A DNA stretch of 64,000 nt. Source: Chrysomallon squamiferum. Taxonomy: Eukaryota > Mollusca > Gastropoda > Neomphalida > Peltospiridae. Positions within the stretch are counted from its first letter, which is position 1; each line of letters starts with the position of its first letter. The notes beneath the pieces were generated by a model that was not told the origin of the DNA, did no database searches, and was given only the letters and a program-made list of their open reading frames with translations. The stretch lies in assembly GCA_012295275.1 (NCBI GenBank), contig CM022679.1, forward strand, positions 14,901,842 through 14,965,841. Reading direction: 5' to 3'. Made by a program: the position numbers and the translations under genes. Of this stretch, positions 40,490-54,284 are shown one piece after another.

Positions 40490-41240
40490 CAGTTTATATT
40501 ATTTACATTCCGACTGCGACAAAACAGTTTTCCGGCTTTTAGACGTAACATCGCTGCCAAGATGGCGGAAACATTATCCCGCATTACTGCACGCGCCAAA
40601 CACGCTAATGGATCGCTCTGGGTAATTAGTCGAAAACCAATCTAATTAAGACGTTTGTCAAGATAATCATTATTTTAATGAAAGTAAATATAACAAGAAA
40701 TTACGAAAACATCTTAATTACGTAAAAAAAATCCGGTATTTGGACGGTTTTACCCAGAGCAAATTTAATCAAGTCAAATTAAATACTTGCACAATTTTCG
40801 CCGCTGTGGTTGTTTGTTTTATCTTCTTTCTTTAATTCGGTCGCATGTGGCGGGACGTGACCTTTCTCGAGCGAATCAAGAAGACGTCTGTGCTGACGTT
40901 GATTATGCTTCGATCTCCCCTCCCCCGGGGGGACGGCTAAGACGACCGGGGCGCTATGGGGACCGGTAATCGGACGAGGGATGTCCCGGAGCGGACCACG
41001 GAGTTAAAGCAAATGCAAGTCTTAGCGGTTCTTTCCCTCAGCGGATGGACGTCAATTCTTGTACATATTGAAGTGTTTGGGCGATGAAAATTTAATGAAT
41101 CTAATATAAAGCGAATTAACTTATCCGTACAACCACAGTTAGGGCCTATTTGTGCATGGAGTGAAGTGGAAATTTAAACCATAAAGTCATTAACGTTAAG
41201 CCAAGAGAGACTTAGCCGTGTCGAAGGAAAAGTCGAATTA
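40490..41240. promoter_or_regulatory. Candidate conserved non-coding island 1
   Basis: Complex, visibly GC-richer DNA bounded by AT-rich repeats. It contains a strong YY1-type word AAGATGGCGG (40559-40568), homeodomain cores TAATTA (40623-40628 and 40643-40648), a C/G-rich patch with CCCCCGGGGGG near 40923, and CCATAAA-type Hox/Cdx words near 41178. No sustained reading frame crosses it, though a 20-codon start-like frame sits on the YY1 word. An enhancer or promoter role is inferred from composition only. Confidence 0.45.
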
Positions 41241-42346
41241 AAATGTGAAGAAAAAAAAAAAAAAAAAAAAAAAAAAATGTAGGAGAAGATCGAAAGTATT
41301 TTAAATAGAAATTGGCTGACAGGATTTCAGGGACGCGTAATTTAGTTGATCTTACTCGCTTCACAATCACTTTGCTTTGAAAAGTCGTCTTCATATTGTT
41401 AAATCGCAACAGATCGACTTATTTATTCAATGAATAATACATACAGAAGGAAACTAAACCGACCTAAAAGAGATATTTGTCCTCTTTCATTTTCGAAATT
41501 TTCGTCACAAATGCTGGATAGTAGTAATTGTTAATCAAGTGTGTTTTTCTCTGTTCTTTAATTTCTTACTTGCATCAAAATGATTGATCGAAAGATTTCT
41601 ATGGCAACACACGTTTAAGGAATGAAATGTAAATTTTAAAATAACATTAAAATTAAAAAAAAAAAAAAAAAAAGCCTCCGACAACATTAAGATAATAATA
41701 ATAGTAATACTAATAATAACAAAAACAACATCAACAACAAATAGTGTTGATTATGACAATGAAGAAATTTATAACGGATCAGTGGCACTACTAGTAAAAG
41801 GACTATTGACAATAGCTGCAGTAGTAACAATGACAACTACAGTGACAATAACCATATATCTCTTATTTGTCATTTAGCTTTACTGTCACCTTAACTTCAG
41901 TTTATTTCCTATTTTAAGAAAATTAAGTATCTGAAAATAGTTGTAGGAATAGAAATTATAGGTCGAATTAAACGAACAAAAAGAAAGCGAATACAACAAC
42001 AACAACAGTAACAATAAGTAAATAAAGAAATAAAATACAATAAATTAATTAATTAATAATAAGCAAAATAATTAACTGAAAAATAATAAATAATTAAAAT
42101 AAAATACAATAATTAAAGAATTATTCCAATATTATAAATGTTACAGAACAACCACCTATGTAGTTGGAATGGATATTGTTCCATATGATTTTTTTTTAAA
42201 GCTATTACAACCTTTGCTGATAAAATATGTCTATAACCTTGAAGAAATGCAAAGATTATGGCGTTTTTAATATATATATATATATACAAATATTCATATG
42301 CATAAATCTAAATATATACACAAATAACTATGTATAGCCACCACCA

Positions 42347-42348
<2 letters not shown>

Positions 42349-42394
<46 letters not shown>
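42349..42394. repeat. (CA)n microsatellite
   Basis: About 22 CA units after a short CCA run. Confidence 0.95.
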
Positions 42395-42396
<2 letters not shown>

Positions 42397-43179
42397 CGGC
42401 AACAACTCGATAATAAAATTTAAAAAATAAATAAATAAATAAAGAACATGTTTGATGTATGAAAATAAATGTAATCTACTGTACCCTCACTGGAAGAAAA
42501 TAAAAAATATATATGTGCATTCTCACCATGTAACTTGCAGTATTTTTTAAAATTGCACAAAAAGCATCTAAATGGTAAGGATACAATTCAGATGCTACTG
42601 CAATAGATTCATTCACATGTTATATGTCGATACCATTTGTTGCATCGTGAGAAAAACACTATGTAAACTGCCTTAACAAACCATTTGTCTTAAAAATACA
42701 AATAAAATCTTAAATGTACGAAACCAGAAACCATAATTTTAGAAATTAATATTTACTGGTTGGTTTATCTAAGAAACCGTAATAAACAAAAATCAAATAA
42801 AATTATATTTAAATTTTTTAGAACTATATATATAGCAATTCTGACATTAACAGCCTAGTCATTATAGTCTATTTGAGGAGCGTAAATAGATTAAAACATT
42901 TACAATTTTAGGTAATATTTATAGGGTGGGAACTGTTTTTTTATTAGCGGAAGATACGAAACCGAGTACACACACATCATATTATATATACACACATACT
43001 GGCACAATGACAAATGCTCACACACTCTCATACGGACTCACAGACAAACGGACGCAAATGCAGACATATATATTTCACTTTGAAGATGCCGAGGTTTTAA
43101 TTATAAAAGCATATCATTATCTAAATGAAATGGTTACGTCAGGCGGTTTTTCTTTCCTGTTCTCATACTGAAATATGTC

Positions 43180-43990
43180 GAGAAATTGGAAATGCTTAAT
43201 TCACTTGACAACGTCCATACTATATTAAACAGTTGGCCGTGATCTGTCGGGTTATGGCAAAATTAATCCGCTGAGGCAAACCATGCGAATTTGCCCGTCT
43301 TTTGGGGAGTAAATTTAACTCAGTTACGAGGATATTTTGACAGAAAACCACCATGATTTACTTCAGGACAGTGATTTGATTATGATATGCCGAGGAAATT
43401 AAATCTGCGACGTTTTATCTGCTTTATGAAGAAAATTTGACAGTTACAGATACGCACGGATACGTTCAACACACAGTAACCAGTTTTACGAGGACATAAC
43501 GTCATCAACGTAGCATGTGGCTTGCGTCAGGTTTAAAATTTTAAATAAATAATTTGACAAATTTCGAGAAAATTGTTTCACGATATTGCAAAGTCCGGAC
43601 CACTTTCTTTCTTTCTTTAGTTCCTTTTTTTTTCTTTATTTTTTTTTATTTTTGTTTTTGTTTTTAAATGGGAAAAATGGCAGCAAGAAAGATCGTTTCC
43701 GTCAATCGTAAAGAATATCAGGTAGGCGTGTTAAGTCTTTTTGGTGATGTAGTAAAATTACAGCAATTTGTGAAACAATTCATTGGACAATGATACCATT
43801 TTTGTCTCTTTCACGTCCGTCCCGAGTCAGTCGCTGCATTATGGAAATGAATTTTCTCTTCTCGAAGAAGTTCTCATGACCCTGTTTGATTCCTTTCTGT
43901 CAAATCTACCCAAGATGTCGCGTTTCAGTTTTATAATTACCCTACAGAAGAGGAGCTGACAAAAATAAAGGACGTGAGCAGAATTTTAAT
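43180..43990. promoter_or_regulatory. Candidate conserved non-coding island 2
   Basis: Complex sequence with words such as TTAATCCG (OTX/PITX-like), ATGCGAATTTGC (POU-like) and TTGACAG (MEIS/TGIF-like). It is interrupted by a T-rich stretch at 43605-43665. No coding frame is seen. Regulatory function is inferred. Confidence 0.35.
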
Positions 43991-44129
43991 GATAAAAGTG
44001 GCACCGAGAAAGCGATAGAGAAAAAAGAAAAAAAGAAAGAGAAAAATGGCTGTTATTCGAAAATGGTAGATATAATTATAGGTTATGATTAATTGTTGTT
44101 GTTAGTATGTACACAAAATATGTAAAGGA

Positions 44130-44131
<2 letters not shown>

Positions 44132-44178
<47 letters not shown>
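44132..44178. repeat. (GT)n microsatellite
   Basis: About 23 uninterrupted GT units. Confidence 0.95.
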
Positions 44179-44180
<2 letters not shown>

Positions 44181-44720
44181 CAAGAGAGAGAGTCATATAA
44201 TTAGAGATGAAAATATAGAAGAGAAAGATAAAACAGTAAAAGTAAGAAAAAAAAGAAAAAATCGACACACAGAGAAAAACATTAGATAAAGGCAAAGAAT
44301 GAAAGAGAGATAATAACAAAAACAAAACTAACAACAACGACGCAACGACAACAACAACAACAACAACAACAATAATAATAATTTAAATTTAATCTAATCT
44401 TTTAATAAATATTTACTTGAAACAAACACACAAATAACAACAAAACTAAAAAAAAAAAAAAAAAAAAAAATGGTTTTCCATTATGATTCTGACGCGACAG
44501 TTAAAAGAAATATTCAAAAGCTACTACAGCCAGAATAACGCAATACGATCATCGTTGGCCCAATTTGATATTCGTGTAAATTACCGTTGGGGATTTCAGT
44601 ATCACCCATCTCCAAATTTGATTTAATCGCGAAAATGTGGATTTTTTTCTTTTTCACTTTAATTTTTTTCTCAAGAAAAAAAAAAACAAGAAAAAAGCTA
44701 CTATAGTGAAAAAATAAAAT

Positions 44721-44829
<109 letters not shown>

Positions 44830-45119
44830 CTACCTTCCACCCTCCATCCTTTATCTATTTCTCTGTCTTTTCTAACTTCTCCTTTTTATCTCTATTTTCA
44901 CAAAATCAGCACCCCAAGACTGGAATTTCAAAGATCGTGATTGTTTTTCTCTATGCAAAGATTCATGTGAATGACGCTTTGAATTGAATATTCAGTAAAT
45001 AACTAACTAAGGAAGTAAATAAATAATCAAATAAATAAATAAAACATTTATGACATCTCCTCAATCACTCAAACACGATAAACAATTTTATCTAAGCACA
45101 TGTACTTTACTTTCATTTA

Positions 45120-45186
<67 letters not shown>
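45120..45186. repeat. (ATT)n microsatellite
   Basis: About 22 ATT units. The poly-Leu frame across it is an artefact. Confidence 0.95.
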
Positions 45187-45188
<2 letters not shown>

Positions 45189-45189
45189 G

Positions 45190-46870
45190 ATACTATCTTC
45201 TACAACGTGATTTGAGCTACCTACATATTCTATTGTTCAAATGTAATTTGATAATTAAATCAAAGCAGATCGATAGCGGATTGTCAGATTAATATCCTAA
45301 ATACGGTGTGTAGACTCTGCAATTACTATCCGTTAATAACGCCATTAATAATGGATAGCTCATAAACGTGAAATACGTTTTTGTTATTTATCACAAGAAC
45401 AAGACAATGACATTCTGTTGCAGCCAAAACAGATGAAGCTGTAGGGAAGCCAGGTTATATGTTTATATTTAAGACATAAATAAATTGGAGATGATGAAAC
45501 ATGGATCAGTAGACAGTAATAACAACGTCGACATATTCATTCGTACCATCATCGATATCGTCATTATCAGCATCACAGGTCGAGGATGAATTTTTATAAA
45601 ATAAATATGTTTTTAGTTAATTAATGTGGTTTGTTGTACTTTATTTATTTTTTGTGCATTATTTGAAAAAAAAAAGAGTTAGACAGCTGATAACTATGTG
45701 GTAATGATTATAGGCTTCTCAGTCTCTACATAATCATGTAAAGGAAATTTGCTGACACCCTGCTATGAGATTAATTTTTCAGATCGGCAGCAAGATCTCT
45801 TTTATGTGCTGTTTCATAAAGAATACTTTTTTTAAAATATTTTCAGTGTTGTCTTTGTTAATTTTTATTATTTTTTTTATTTAGTTAATTTTCTTGCTTT
45901 AAAATTCGTTTTTTTTTTATTACTGCTATTATTATTGCTGTCGTTGTTGTTGCTGCTGCTGTAGTTATTTTTAATCTTTTTATTATTATCGTTGTTGTTG
46001 TTATTTTTCTTGTTCTTCTTGTTGTTATTGTTGTTGTTGTTGTCGTCGTCATTGAAGTTATTACATTTTTGCATAGACTCTTTTATTCTAATTGATTTAT
46101 TCTGTTTACTTCTGTTCCATATTTTGTTTGCTCTGTTTTATTTCAATTATTCCATTTGCTTTTTAGCCGTTATCCTTTTTGTCTCAATTTTTTGTTTAAT
46201 GCTCGTCCTTTTTGACTGATCTCCCCTTTTCCTTTTTCCAATCTTGTCATCTTTATTCTGAAAAGAAATACGGAGAATTTAATAACACGAGAATAACGCA
46301 GAAAAAAAAAGTAAAATTAAAAAAGAAAAGAAAAAGAAAATAAAGAAGAAAAATGATATAAAGAAAACCTTTGCCTTTCTTTCGGTGGTTTTCTTTTATG
46401 CCAAATTTCTGTTTTATAAAATTAAAATTTTATTTGTTTGCTTCGACGTATGTTCATTTCTTTGGGGTTTATTAGTTTTTCCCATTTATCGTTCTTGTTA
46501 TTTATGCTGATATCCTTTGGTTTTTAATATTTTTAGATGGCTATTTATTATTATTGTTATTGTAGTTAGTATTATTATTATTGTTGTTGTTGTTGTTGTT
46601 GTTGTCGTTGAGGTTGTTGTTTGTTAAAGAACAAAAAAAAAAAAAAAAAAAAAAAAAGACACATACGAAGAAACAGCATAATCAGAAAACATAAAAATTT
46701 TAATTAGTTTTCTTTGTTTGTTTCGGCTTGATTATTTTATTAGTTCTTTTTATTTTCTTCCATTTTATCAATTTCTGAAATTTTAAAATTAATTTTTATC
46801 AGAAGACCTAAAAAATGAGTTAATGAAAGATCATGGATGCCACACTACTTCAATTATCTACTACTCCGTG
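45190..46870. other. Intergenic, low-complexity T-rich
   Basis: Apart from a short complex patch at 45230-45600, this is dominated by TTG/TTA/TTC trinucleotide drift (45910-46060, 46545-46620) and an A27 run near 46630. No gene is seen. Confidence 0.6.
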
Positions 46871-46872
46871 AC

Positions 46873-46983
<111 letters not shown>

Positions 46984-47214
46984 TGATCGAGCAGTTACAA
47001 AAAGAAAAAAGACATTGAGAACGAGAGAAATAGAAACATCCAGTGTGAAAAAAGTGAGAGAAGCAGAGTATGAGATCTAGATATTCAGAGAGAAAGAGAG
47101 AGAAGAGAAGAAGAAGAAGAAGAAGAAGAGAAATACGTAAAAGAAAAAACAAGAAAAACAACAACAAAAAAGAAAACAATAAAGCAGAAAGGAATTCACT
47201 TAAAAGACACATCA

Positions 47215-47790
47215 GATATCTCGACTGATCGCCCACCCTGCTGGCAACATTTGATCTTCTTGTCTGGCCTCACTTACCTTTCCATAATGCTGTTACTTCG
47301 CGGCCAAACTCAATAACGGGCAGCGTAGCGGAAAGGGGAGCTTCAATCATATCATGTTAAAAGGCTGAGACACGGCGAACATTAGATGTTCACACGTCGT
47401 CATCGCATTGCGGAAAACAAGATTGAATTAATTGCAAAAATCGACAACAGACAATGGATGGGCATCTCAGCTAATTGTCTGTATTGGCATTAAATGGCAC
47501 GGGCACCAAATTTTAGCAATCAGGAAGAAGAAAAAAATTCTTTTGAATTATATGTCTTTTGAGCTGCGACGTTTTTTGACGCCGTTTAACTTCAAATGCA
47601 ATAAGATGTGTTAGTTCAATCCATTTTACTCGAACGCTCCTGGGCTCTGCGTCAGAACTACCATCATGTGATAATGTTTTCTAAAACTGGGTTGAGAGAC
47701 CGCTACCGTTTCGGCAGCTGTCGCTGGAGGTACCTAGACCAGCGAACCGCAAAGAAATTGAAAGCGAGGCTATTCACTTAACTTACAGAC
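47215..47790. promoter_or_regulatory. Candidate conserved non-coding island 3
   Basis: Complex sequence with TTAATTG-type homeodomain words near 47427, a SOX-type ACAATGG at 47451-47457, TAATTG near 47473 and CATTAAATGG near 47490. There is no coding frame beyond short chance ones. Regulatory role inferred. Confidence 0.4.
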
Positions 47791-49211
47791 AAATAACATT
47801 CTCCGAATACGTCTAACATGTAATTAAAAAAAATAAATTCTTAAATTATTTTTATAAATAATACATTATCTGAAAGAAAGTTGCGTATATAGAATTATTA
47901 ATTTGAATAATTAAATCTATATTTAACCTCATATAACAAATTAAAATTTTAGGGAATACCGATTATACTCAGATGATGAACTGAAAACGCCCATATTTGT
48001 ATTTTCATTTCTCTCTGTAAATTTCACCTAGACAGCAAATACTAACAAAAACATTTTTCATTACAGAAAGAACGAATTAGCTGCTCTTATAATTTCTGTA
48101 CTGAAGCCTTCATATTACAGTAACTCCATGCTTGCTTTTTTTTTTTTTATATACTGAACTAAAACGTTTTGAATCCAGATATATTTTTATGTATGAAATA
48201 TGAATAATTAGCAAGAATCAGAAAAATTATTAATGAACAAAAATTTACCGCCGCTGTCTTTGCTGGGTTATAAATTACAGGAGAGAATACATGCTGGCTA
48301 TTCAGCTAGAGCCAAAAAAAAAAAAATGTTTAAAATATATTAGGTAACAACAACAAAATAACAGAGGCAGCAGTAGTAAAAGTAGTAGGAACATCAACAA
48401 CAACAACAACAGTAGTAGTAATAGCACTAGTAACAACAACAGTAGTAAAAATAACTGAACAATAATACGAAGAAAGATGGTGCCAGACACATTTACGATA
48501 GAAGTTATTTTTATTGTTTCCATCACACAACTGTCAAAGTACGCCTGTCGTGACTCCGCCAAAGACTTCCTTCCACCCACTAATCGCAATGACATGAACA
48601 GCAAAATAAATCTAATTTCCCAGTAACCTTATTTCTCCCGAAGTGCTTTTATTATAGAAGCCTTCGTTTTGCAGCCTGCCTCTATTATTACTTATAATTG
48701 TGGTCTACGTGTAAATTTATCTGTATAAAGTGTTAGAAAATCCTGATGACTTATCTGCTACATGTTTTCTGATGACTGGAATAGTCACCCAGGGAATATC
48801 ATATCGCTGTTAACCAGTAATAATCATAATAATAGAGTAAAATTTCCAATATGGATGCAATGATCGGCAGTCTTTGTTACAAGTAATTTCCTCCATAAGC
48901 ACCAGTAATATTTTTTAATTCTTGTATTAATAATATGTTTTACGTGTCTCTTGGTGCTCGTCAAAATCAAACTTTTTTTTCTTAATTCATTTAATAAAAA
49001 AAATAAAAAATTATATTGCTTGTCAAATTATATATTAATAGCCATTTGTTAATTATATGCTAAAATAATTGGAATTAAATTTCCATTATTCAATTAAAAT
49101 AACCAAATACTTCTAGAATGAAAACCAAACCGATTGATAAAATGTCATTGCACATGCAAGACGAAATGTAAATGGTAGATACGCGATTATACAATATAGA
49201 AAAAATAAAAT

Positions 49212-49215
<4 letters not shown>

Positions 49216-49304
<89 letters not shown>
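49216..49304. repeat. (CT)n microsatellite
   Basis: About 44 CT units followed by CTGT/GTCT tetranucleotide drift to about 49420. Confidence 0.96.
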
Positions 49305-49309
<5 letters not shown>

Positions 49310-49719
49310 TACCTGTCTGTTTATCTTTCTGTCTGACTGTCTGTCTCTCAGTCTGTCTCAATCTATATGCTGTATGCAAATATTTCTGTCTGTCCTACTG
49401 TCTGTCTAGCTATCTATCTCTCTTTTTCCCGGCACTCACATATAAACAAATATTAACATATATCCTGTTTCACTGTCCCAAAAGGATTCCCATTCCAAAA
49501 AAGGTTAAAACTTTGAGCAAAACAACTTTACATAACTTTGCATAATACAGAACCACAACATTATAGCAAAATACACATTCAGTATGAAACTTAAATAACG
49601 TATATAATGCATACCATTCCTACCAACTTATATTTAAAATGTAATCATGCAGTTATGAAGTGTAAATGATGATCATCTAGTAAAGATTGATTCTGTAATG
49701 AATATAAATCACCATTGAC

Positions 49720-49950
49720 GTTTGTATCATCAACGCCTCTGAGCAATGGATCGAAACCCAGTCAACCACAACTTCATACTTCGTTAGCTAAAATCTCGGT
49801 CACCTTTTTAGTCACAGTGATAATGTGTTACTCGAAACATCATTTCATAAAAACTCGACTGGGACTAGTAACGTAATAAGATGACGTCATAGGAATGTAT
49901 CGATGGCGACGTAATCTAGTACCGATGCCAGTCATTTGTTTAATTTGTGT
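49720..49950. promoter_or_regulatory. Small complex island with a full CRE
   Basis: Contains the palindromic cAMP-response word TGACGTCA at 49882-49889, with ATCGATGG and GACGTAAT nearby. No coding frame is seen. CREB/ATF binding is possible but not shown. Confidence 0.3.
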
Positions 49951-50702
49951 CACATAAACAGGGAATTCGTTTGTGAAAATTGTTTTAAATATTAATATAT
50001 TATTAGGCTCATACATCAAGAGGAATTCAATTTAAACCTGAAGAAAATTAAATTACTGGGCATTAATCTTCAAAGCTTTATATGAATAAAATAGATAAAT
50101 AAATATTATTCATCTAGGAATAATTAATCTATAAACAAATATACTTCAAAGCTATTTTTAAAAAACAAATTCTGTTCAGACTTTTAGGCTGATGTAATAA
50201 ATGCTCGCCATAGCGAGTCTGTTATCACGTGGTACAAAATACGTCACAAGAGAAATTAACATCCAGAGTTGGAGAAATTATTATAAACATTAGTTTTGTG
50301 ATTACTAAACTAATGTTTCCAAATTTTATAATTTATATCTATAATTATGATCGTTACTGATTTTAAAATAATTTTTTTACACGACTTACTACAAATAAAT
50401 AGATATAGTAAGTCATATATAAAATTATTTTTAAAAGAATATTTTACTAGCTAGAATTATTCAAGATAATTTTATGGCAATTGATTACCGAAAATTGATC
50501 AATGGTCCTTTACCATCAAAAAACTTAGAAAATTAATATATCACGTGAATAAATCAAGAGTGATTCCATCCGATTTTATTATTACAGAATGTTTTATGAC
50601 TAATAAAATATTATAGATATTCTTTGTTACAAAGAATCATTCATTCATGTTATTATTTAATACGAACAAATGTGCAACCTCGTTTATTCTTGTGTCAAAG
50701 AA

Positions 50703-50705
50703 AGT

Positions 50706-50752
<47 letters not shown>
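50703..50752. repeat. (AAT)n microsatellite
   Basis: About 16 AAT units. Confidence 0.95.
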
Positions 50753-50753
<1 letters not shown>

Positions 50754-51439
50754 CATTTTGATTATGATATAAAAAGCTGATAATTATGATTATGATAATA
50801 CATAAATTATATTAAATTTTATTATTATTATTATTAAAACTTTTTTTTTTTTTAATATAATGATATTTCATATGATATGTGTCCTTTTATTGATATTTTA
50901 TTACTGTTACCAACATCATCTTTATCATCATCACTGACAACCAAGATTATTATCTTTTCAATTACTAACTCATCGATGCAATAAACAAAATTAAATTTAG
51001 GTAATCGTTATATTCAAACTGAGGTTATACTGAATATGTAAATGTTTGCAAAGCGGCATACAACACAAACCGTTTACTGGCAGCATATTAATTCTATTTA
51101 ATAAGAGTCAAACTAATCTAAACTAATTTTTACATATTTGTCTATGACACTAATCAAGTATGTATGTCTGTAAATTATATATATTAACTACGAAGCACAT
51201 GTTTATTGTGTGGCTTTATTATCCCAGAAAATTTAATTAATATTTTCTCATTTTTCTGGTGCAAGGAAAAACTTCAGTACTCTGTGACTTAAGCTGTTCT
51301 TTATCGTCATCCATTAAACATTACGCAATTTCTCAGGAAGTATATTATTAAATCAATAACGTTTTTCTTCTTCTTCTTCTTTTTTTTTTTTTTTTTTAAA
51401 TACTTTACTAAATTAACTCAAACTGACTTAGCTTGTACA

Positions 51440-51910
51440 CTCAGACAACAGCGTCTTTTCATCCCGTCGTTTCCCTTTTATTGTGAAAAAAATTATTGAG
51501 ACTTTTCCGTGTAATCAAACATTTTTCCAAGTCATTCCGTCAAATAAAGGATACGATATTTCGAAGAAAAATTAAGTCACCACGGGAGTTGGGCTATCTC
51601 TTTTGAATTTCATATTAATACATAGATAAATCACTAACCTAATTACGCTCAGACATTGCTTGCCACTAATAAACTTATTTTCCGCTAAAGCTGCCTGTAA
51701 AAATTATCGGCAAGAGACGTAATTAAGGGCGGTGCGTTTTCCTTCACAGGGGACCTGTTGGCGGTGTGCGGTCCGCAGGCAGTCATGGTGGAATATGATC
51801 AAAGAATACAAAAACATGGCCGACGGGCGAAACCGTTGATTTTTGTCCGTGTTGTTTTTAATGTTTGTGTTTGTAATTTCAGGGTCATAGACGGTACATT
51901 TAGAAGAGAG
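51440..51910. promoter_or_regulatory. Candidate conserved non-coding island 4
   Basis: Complex sequence with several homeodomain cores (GTAATCAAAC near 51512, CTAATTACG near 51639, GTAATTAAG near 51719) and a GC-rich end (51725-51845). A 64-codon plus-strand frame starts at 51758 but has no splice or homology support, and its second half is a T-rich tail. Confidence 0.35.
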
Positions 51911-51959
51911 CTTATATTATATGTATTTATATTTTTTTTCTTTCATTTGTAGACATCAG

Positions 51960-54170
51960 TAAAATTATTTAAATAGTATTTATGTGGGTCATCTATTTTG
52001 GTAATAAGTAAATCCGTAGGAGATTGTCCACGTTACAATCATTCTAAATCAGATTATATGATAAAAAAAATATATATATAATAAATATATATATATAAAA
52101 TGCATCCGTATACACACACATAATAATAATCATAATAATCATAATAATAATAATAATAATAATAACAGGATGTTATGAAATATGTAATACTTCAAAATTT
52201 ATTTATATGACGCTTACGATAATAGAACTGCAAGTTTAAATCACGTTAGATTAATGAAAAGTGAAATTGCTTTTCGACCACAATATTAGTTAAATATTTT
52301 TAACATTTAAACTTAAATTAACTCTTCAAAACGTACCCATGCTTTCTTTGCTGTATAATTATAACGTCATGATGCAATTTTAAATTTTTGTAACTTCTGA
52401 GCTATGAATTTATCTGTAAAAACGATAAAGGAAAGCATTTTGGATTTCTAAATATATTTGTTATTCTTAATTTTTAGCATGACCTCCGTCCTTGAGGTAT
52501 AACTGAAAAACGGCTACAAAATTGTATTTCTAGAAGTTCAGAATCGTATCTCGATTTGTATCAGTAATGATGGAGATAGGTCATGTTGAAAATTATGAAC
52601 CTCAAAAATATTTAATAATCCTGAAATTCAATTTTCTTATCTTTTTCACAGATCAGTTCTATCATGCATATATCAGAAGTTTTAAAAATTAAAAACTGTA
52701 CAAGGATTATATAATGACCCTGTGTTTACAAATGAACTTGAATCGTGAAACGCGGTACCACCATGTTTTTATGAGAATACTTTTCATTACCATGTTCCAC
52801 AACATTCAGATTTATTATTCTGTTTTATCAGATAAACACTTAAGAGACTGATTGGAATGCTGAAACCGTGAACTCAGATTTCAAAAGATACTGGAATAGT
52901 CGTAATTTATGATTATTTTATATTTTAATCTGGATATATTCATTTGGTTTGTATAACCTGCCTTACATTGTAATTTGGCTACTTTTTTTCTGTTTGCTCT
53001 CACACTCATTCACTTCTTTCTGTTCTTAGTAAAAGAGCTTTTCATCCCTTTGAATTCCTTTTCTCGCATCTTTATCCTCCTCCAGTCCTCCTGTTCTTAA
53101 AGGACCAGTCAGACCAAACACAGCATTACGTGTTACAAAGATCCGCATCTTGTAAGTATCCCTGATACAGAATCCCTTACATCTAGCTTCTTTATTCCTT
53201 TAGGATAACCAAATACATTTATACACATCCTTTTTCCAAATCCTCGTCTTTTAGGACTTCGTGGAACCAATCCTAGTTACGTTCTGTAATCCTGGGATTA
53301 AAAATAGTTCTATAATCCGGACAGAGTGATCCTTTGTCTTCGAGATGTCTTCCCTCGTGTGACCTCCAAGTTCAACAGAAGTGTAATTATCTTGGAATAT
53401 TCCCCACAGCTTGTAGAAGTTTTAAAAATGAAATTAGCTTGACTCATGACAGAGCTGTTTAGAAATCCCTTGGTTCGGTTATGCCTGTGCTACAGACGTG
53501 GACATGGAAGATCAGTGTTCCCATGTCTGGCGAAGTCTTGAACCTGCAGGAGATGTGTTATAGATCATTTGAAATGTATATGAATTTTATGGGTTAAAAT
53601 GACTAGGTTTTTGATGATAATTATTTTCAAATCTGTGTCATAGGATCAGATTTTTTGCTATTTTTGTTATAGTTTTCATCCTGCAGAAGAAAGATTTTAA
53701 ATTAATAATTTAATAAGGGTAGATTTTATGAGATTTAAATTGTTATAATTTTTTTTTTTTTTTTCAAATCATATTTTGAAATGCTGCATCATAGAAATGT
53801 GATAAAATCAGTTTTCTAAGTGTTTTTTTGTTGTTTTGTTTGTTTCTTTGTTGTTGTTTTTTGTTGTTTTTTCTTAAATCTGTTGGGTAGGTTTTATTAG
53901 TCATTTAAAACTCGTTAGATCAGTATAGATAATTATGGACTAAAACTTATTACTGTGAGCGTTATTTTGAAATGATATGTACCATAGCCAGAACCATTAT
54001 TTAAAAGTTTGGAACTTTATATAATTAGTCATTTACATTATATATAAACGATAGAGCTTGTTAACCTTATCATTATCACCATTATTATTGTAATCATCAT
54101 CATCATCATTACTGTTATTATCGTTATGAATATCAAATTCATCATCATTATTATTGTTGTTGTTTTTCTT
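51960..54170. other. Intergenic, no gene recognised
   Basis: Mostly AT-rich unique sequence. A (TA)-rich patch with AAT repeats lies at 52065-52165. A more balanced stretch at 53000-53560 reads like unique DNA or an old mobile-element remnant; I found no reading frame in it. Confidence 0.5.
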
Positions 54171-54176
54171 GTAGTT

Positions 54177-54177
54177 A

Positions 54178-54255
<78 letters not shown>
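54177..54255. repeat. (ATT)n microsatellite
   Basis: About 26 ATT units, preceded by CAT/ATT trinucleotide drift from 54070. Confidence 0.95.
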
Positions 54256-54256
<1 letters not shown>

Positions 54257-54284
54257 TAATCTTTCGACCTCCCGCGTTTCTCCT

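Noticed and set aside
51758-51952. 64-codon frame beginning MAVCGPQAV
   Set aside because: No splice context or known family, and the C-terminal part is a T-rich tail; better explained as part of a non-coding island.
53000-53560. More balanced sequence that might be a transposase remnant
   Set aside because: No reading frame or terminal repeats could be seen on either strand.
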